DNA from: Candidatus Heimdallarchaeota archaeon LC_3
GTDB taxonomy: Archaea > Asgardarchaeota > Heimdallarchaeia > Hodarchaeales > LC-3
Direction: 5' to 3'
Assembly: GCA_001940645.1 (NCBI GenBank)
Contig: MDVS01000084.1
Location: forward strand, 1 to 8,287
DNA: 8,287 nucleotides
Part shown: one piece after another, positions 6,600 through 8,287 of the stretch
How positions within the stretch are numbered: position 1 is the stretch's first letter
Layout of the letters: each line of letters starts with the position of its first letter
Program-made: the position numbers and the translations under genes
The notes under the pieces: generated by a model
What the model was told of the DNA's origin: nothing
The model's database searches: none
Seen by the model: only the letters and a program-made list of their open reading frames with translations

Positions 6600-7916
6600 A
6601 TGGAACAAAAACAAATAGGTATAATTGCTGGTGCAGTAATTGTCGTTGGAGTTTTGCTATTAGGTATAATAGCCTTTCTCCCTTCTGGACCAGACACAGT
6701 TGATGGTCTACCCGCTGAATTAAAAGTTGGAGGAGTATTTCCTATTACTCAACGTTATGAAGCAGGTCGTGACCGAAGAGACGGGTTTTTGATAGCAATA
6801 GATGAAATTAATGCTCAAACTGGTGCTAATCGAATTCTCCCAGAAGGCGTGACACTCGTACCGATAGTTAAAGATGACCTTAATACAGCTGCCGGTGGTA
6901 CACAAGCCGCTCAAGACTTGATAGCTGAAGGAGTTCACGTTGTCATTGGATCTTCAGGAAGTTCAGTGAGTGGAGCGATGCAAGACGTCCTAAAAGGAGA
7001 AGACATTGTTCAGCTGTCTTACGCATCTTCATCACCAACTTTAAGTGACAGAACAGCGTATCCATTATTTGCTCGTAATGTTGCATCAGATGCAGATCAA
7101 GGAGTTGCAATATCTGACCTTGCTCAGGCATTTGGTTTTACATCTGGAGCCACAATTAATACAGATGATACCTACGGCAAAGGATTGGTAGCAGTATTCA
7201 AAACGGATTTTGTAGCCTCTGGAGGAAGTCTAGTATCTGAACAAACATTTCAACCATCAGCTACAGAGGTTGGAAGTCAGATTCAAGCAATCAAAGATGC
7301 AAATCCTGATTTCGTTGTTTTGAATGCTATTGATACTGATGCAGCAGTAGTATTAGCAAAAGCTAAAGAATTACAGTTGTTAGATCATGCTAATGCCATT
7401 CCTTGGTTTATTACTGACGGTTCAACCACCGGTGCAACCTTTGCTGGAAGTCAAACTGTTCAGGATGCCATGCAAAATATTTTGGGAACTAGACCTGGTG
7501 TTTCAACTTCACCGCAAGCTTTGGCATTTAATACTACTTGGTTCAGTCTTCAAGAATGTGGTGGATCCTTCTGTGAAGGACCATTGTACAGCCAAGATTC
7601 CGGAGCCGCTTATAATACTTATGCTGCTTTTGCCTATGATGCAGTTTATGTCATGGCAAAAGCCCTTGCTAAAGCAAAATCAGTGGAAGGACAAACTCTA
7701 TATGATGCATTATTAACAATCGAACACAGTGGTGCATCTGGTGAAATAAAATTCAATTCTCTTGGTGAACTTAATACTGAATACGAAATAGTGACACTAG
7801 AAGGAACTACTTTTAAGGTTCTAGGTTCTTGGTTTGGAACATTAACATTAACTGCCTCAACCATAACTTTCCCAGACGGATCTTCTTGTACTGTTGCAAA
7901 TAATGAATGTACTTAA
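6600..7916 (+). CDS. Type I ABC solute-binding protein (LivJ/Peripla_BP_6-like), N-terminally anchored
   Basis: The 438-aa protein starts at ATG 6600 behind a Shine-Dalgarno site. Residues about 6-27 form one hydrophobic segment (GIIAGAVIVVGVLLLGIIAF) with no lipobox cysteine, so it is probably tethered outside the membrane by an uncleaved anchor, as is common in archaea. The type I two-lobe fold is indicated by KVGGVFPIT at 42-50, DGFLIAIDEIN at 61-71, a D-x-N and AAQDLI helix region, VVIGSSGSSVSGA at 114-126, SYASSSPTLSD at 140-150, FARNVASDADQG at 157-168, DTYGKGLVAVF at 190-200 and PDFVVLNA at 236-243. These proteins feed LivHMGF-type importers of branched-chain amino acids, urea or other small solutes; the ligand cannot be read from sequence. 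Four cysteines occur only in the C-terminal part (Cys320/325 and Cys430/437), suggesting disulfides. GC is visibly higher than in the hyp genes, consistent with high expression. Transporter subunits are not seen, but the window ends 370 bases later. Confidence 0.93.
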   Translation: MEQKQIGIIAGAVIVVGVLLLGIIAFLPSGPDTVDGLPAELKVGGVFPITQRYEAGRDRRDGFLIAIDEINAQTGANRILPEGVTLVPIVKDDLNTAAGGTQAAQDLIAEGVHVVIGSSGSSVSGAMQDVLKGEDIVQLSYASSSPTLSDRTAYPLFARNVASDADQGVAISDLAQAFGFTSGATINTDDTYGKGLVAVFKTDFVASGGSLVSEQTFQPSATEVGSQIQAIKDANPDFVVLNAIDTDAAVVLAKAKELQLLDHANAIPWFITDGSTTGATFAGSQTVQDAMQNILGTRPGVSTSPQALAFNTTWFSLQECGGSFCEGPLYSQDSGAAYNTYAAFAYDAVYVMAKALAKAKSVEGQTLYDALLTIEHSGASGEIKFNSLGELNTEYEIVTLEGTTFKVLGSWFGTLTLTASTITFPDGSSCTVANNECT

Positions 7917-7962
7917 GTTTCTAAACTTAATTTAATTTTCTTTCTTTTTTTTCTTTTTTTTT
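7913..7962 (+). terminator. Palindrome plus T-tract, intrinsic-type terminator
   Basis: TTAAGTTT-ct-AAACTTAA (7913-7930) is a perfect dyad with 8-base arms that overlaps the TAA stop. As RNA it gives a 7-bp stem with a four-base loop. It is followed from 7936 to 7962 by 27 pyrimidines, all T except C at 7940, 7944 and 7953. A T-rich tract alone suffices for archaeal RNA polymerase to stop, so termination here is likely, and any downstream transporter gene would need its own promoter or read-through. Confidence 0.75.
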
Positions 7963-8063
7963 ATACAATAGTACTTAGATAATTGCAAAACTATCTGTTT
8001 AAATTTCATCTTTTTTGTTTTGTAGAGTTACAAATACTCTTGTTATTTATTTTCATTACTAGA

Positions 8064-8073
8064 TAATATAATA
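8064..8073 (+). promoter_or_regulatory. TATA-like element upstream of the structured region
   Basis: AATATAATA sits about 20-25 bases before the hairpin at 8086. If used, RNA would start near 8090 and run through the branched inverted repeats before reaching the partial ORF at 8220. Chance matches are common in sequence this AT-rich. Confidence 0.25.
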
Positions 8074-8085
8074 AATGACATATAC

Positions 8086-8108
8086 AATTTATTACAGACC
8101 AATAAATT
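8086..8108. repeat. 8-bp hairpin just 5' of the branched element
   Basis: AATTTATT (8086-8093) and AATAAATT (8101-8108) are exact complements around a seven-base loop (acagacc). The stem is entirely A/T, so it is weak, but it abuts the larger structure that begins at 8111. Confidence 0.4.
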
Positions 8109-8110
8109 AT

Positions 8111-8247
8111 TAATAAGAGCGGTAATAACCCGTAAAGTTTATAAACTCATTATTATAAGTTTATATGGAATTTGCAGCAAACTTACAGCAGTGAATGCAA
8201 TTCCAGACATTTACGGGTTATGAAAATGCAAACATATCGCTCTATTA
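8111..8247. promoter_or_regulatory. Nested inverted repeats forming a potential three-way junction (structured leader, small RNA or miniature element)
   Basis: Four nested pairings can be traced. The outer stem pairs TAATA(a)GAGCG (8111-8121) with CGCTCTATTA (8238-8247), one A bulged. The main stem pairs ATAACCCGTAAA (8125-8136) with TTTACGGGTTAT (8210-8221), 12 bp without mismatch. Inside are two side-by-side hairpins: TATAAACT (8140-8147) with AGTTTATA (8158-8165), and TGGAATT(t)GCA (8166-8176) with TGCAATTCCA (8196-8205), one T bulged. The junction linkers are gtt and gaca, with none between the two hairpins. This matches no RNA family I recognise; it lacks tRNA features, the hammerhead core and the purine-riboswitch core. 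The main stem would cover the ATG at 8220. Confidence 0.5.
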
Positions 8248-8287
8248 AAGGAATAAATTTAGATATACTTAAATCTTCCGTTATGAA
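8220..8287 (+). CDS. Start of a possible gene running off the window
   Basis: From ATG 8220 the frame is open for 22 codons to the window edge (MKMQTYRSIKGINLDILK...). It is too short to assign. Its position after a solute-binding protein would suit a transporter permease with a cytoplasmic N-terminus, but nothing in the visible residues shows this. The start codon lies inside the right arm of the 12-bp stem, and a second in-frame ATG is at 8226. There is no clear Shine-Dalgarno site apart from GGG at 8215-8217. The frame is open back to 8145, so a different upstream start is possible. Confidence 0.35.
   Translation, partial: MKMQTYRSIKGINLDILKSSVM

Larger units (their letters stand above)
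7963..8219. other. Gene-free stretch after the terminator
   Basis: No convincing gene is seen on either strand. The first half is AT-rich with only 5-bp dyads (AGATA/TATCT near 7977-7994 and AGAGT/ACTCT near 8024-8040). The second half holds a TATA candidate, a hairpin and the nested inverted repeats described separately. Confidence 0.55.

Noticed and set aside
8111..8247. tRNA or known riboswitch/ribozyme at the branched element
   Set aside because: There is no T-loop GTTCRA sequence, no CCA-type acceptor and only two arms inside the closing stem; hammerhead (CTGATGA/GAAA) and purine-riboswitch core sequences are absent.
1..8287. CRISPR array, integrase, insertion sequence or toxin-antitoxin pair
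   Set aside because: No regularly spaced direct repeats, transposase or recombinase motifs, or small paired genes are visible.

Overview
The window is AT-rich and reads as a fragment of an archaeal genome. The evidence is TATA-like boxes about 25 bases upstream of several starts, apparently leaderless hyp genes, one gene with a Shine-Dalgarno sequence of the archaeal GGTG type, and surface proteins anchored by an N-terminal membrane segment without a lipobox cysteine. An uncultured archaeon, possibly an Asgard lineage, would fit, but the lineage is inferred from style and not from a marker gene.

Positions 1-5101 hold a [NiFe]-hydrogenase maturation cluster. It contains the 3' part of hypC (+), hypD (-), hypE (-) and hypF (+), so the order is hypC> <hypD <hypE hypF>. 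Together these four proteins build the Fe(CN)2CO group of the hydrogenase active site. HypF and HypE make cyanide on the C-terminal cysteine of HypE, and the HypC-HypD complex is the scaffold that receives the iron ligands. All four carry the expected key residues, apart from the HypC N-terminus, which lies outside the window. The nickel-insertion genes hypA and hypB and the hydrogenase subunits are not here.

Positions 5124-6245 (-) encode a membrane-anchored, outward-facing DUF3179 protein of unknown function that converges with hypF. A gene-free stretch of about 350 bases follows, holding back-to-back promoter candidates and the leader of the next gene. Positions 6600-7916 (+) encode a type I (LivJ-like) solute-binding protein with an N-terminal membrane anchor. 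It has visibly higher GC than the hyp genes and ends in a palindrome plus a T-tract that looks like an intrinsic terminator.

The last 370 bases contain a small hairpin and then a nested set of inverted repeats (8111-8247) that folds on paper into a three-way junction closed by a perfect 12-bp stem. An ORF that runs off the window appears to start inside this stem (8220). This is the least explained structure in the window and could be a structured 5' leader, a small RNA or a miniature mobile element.
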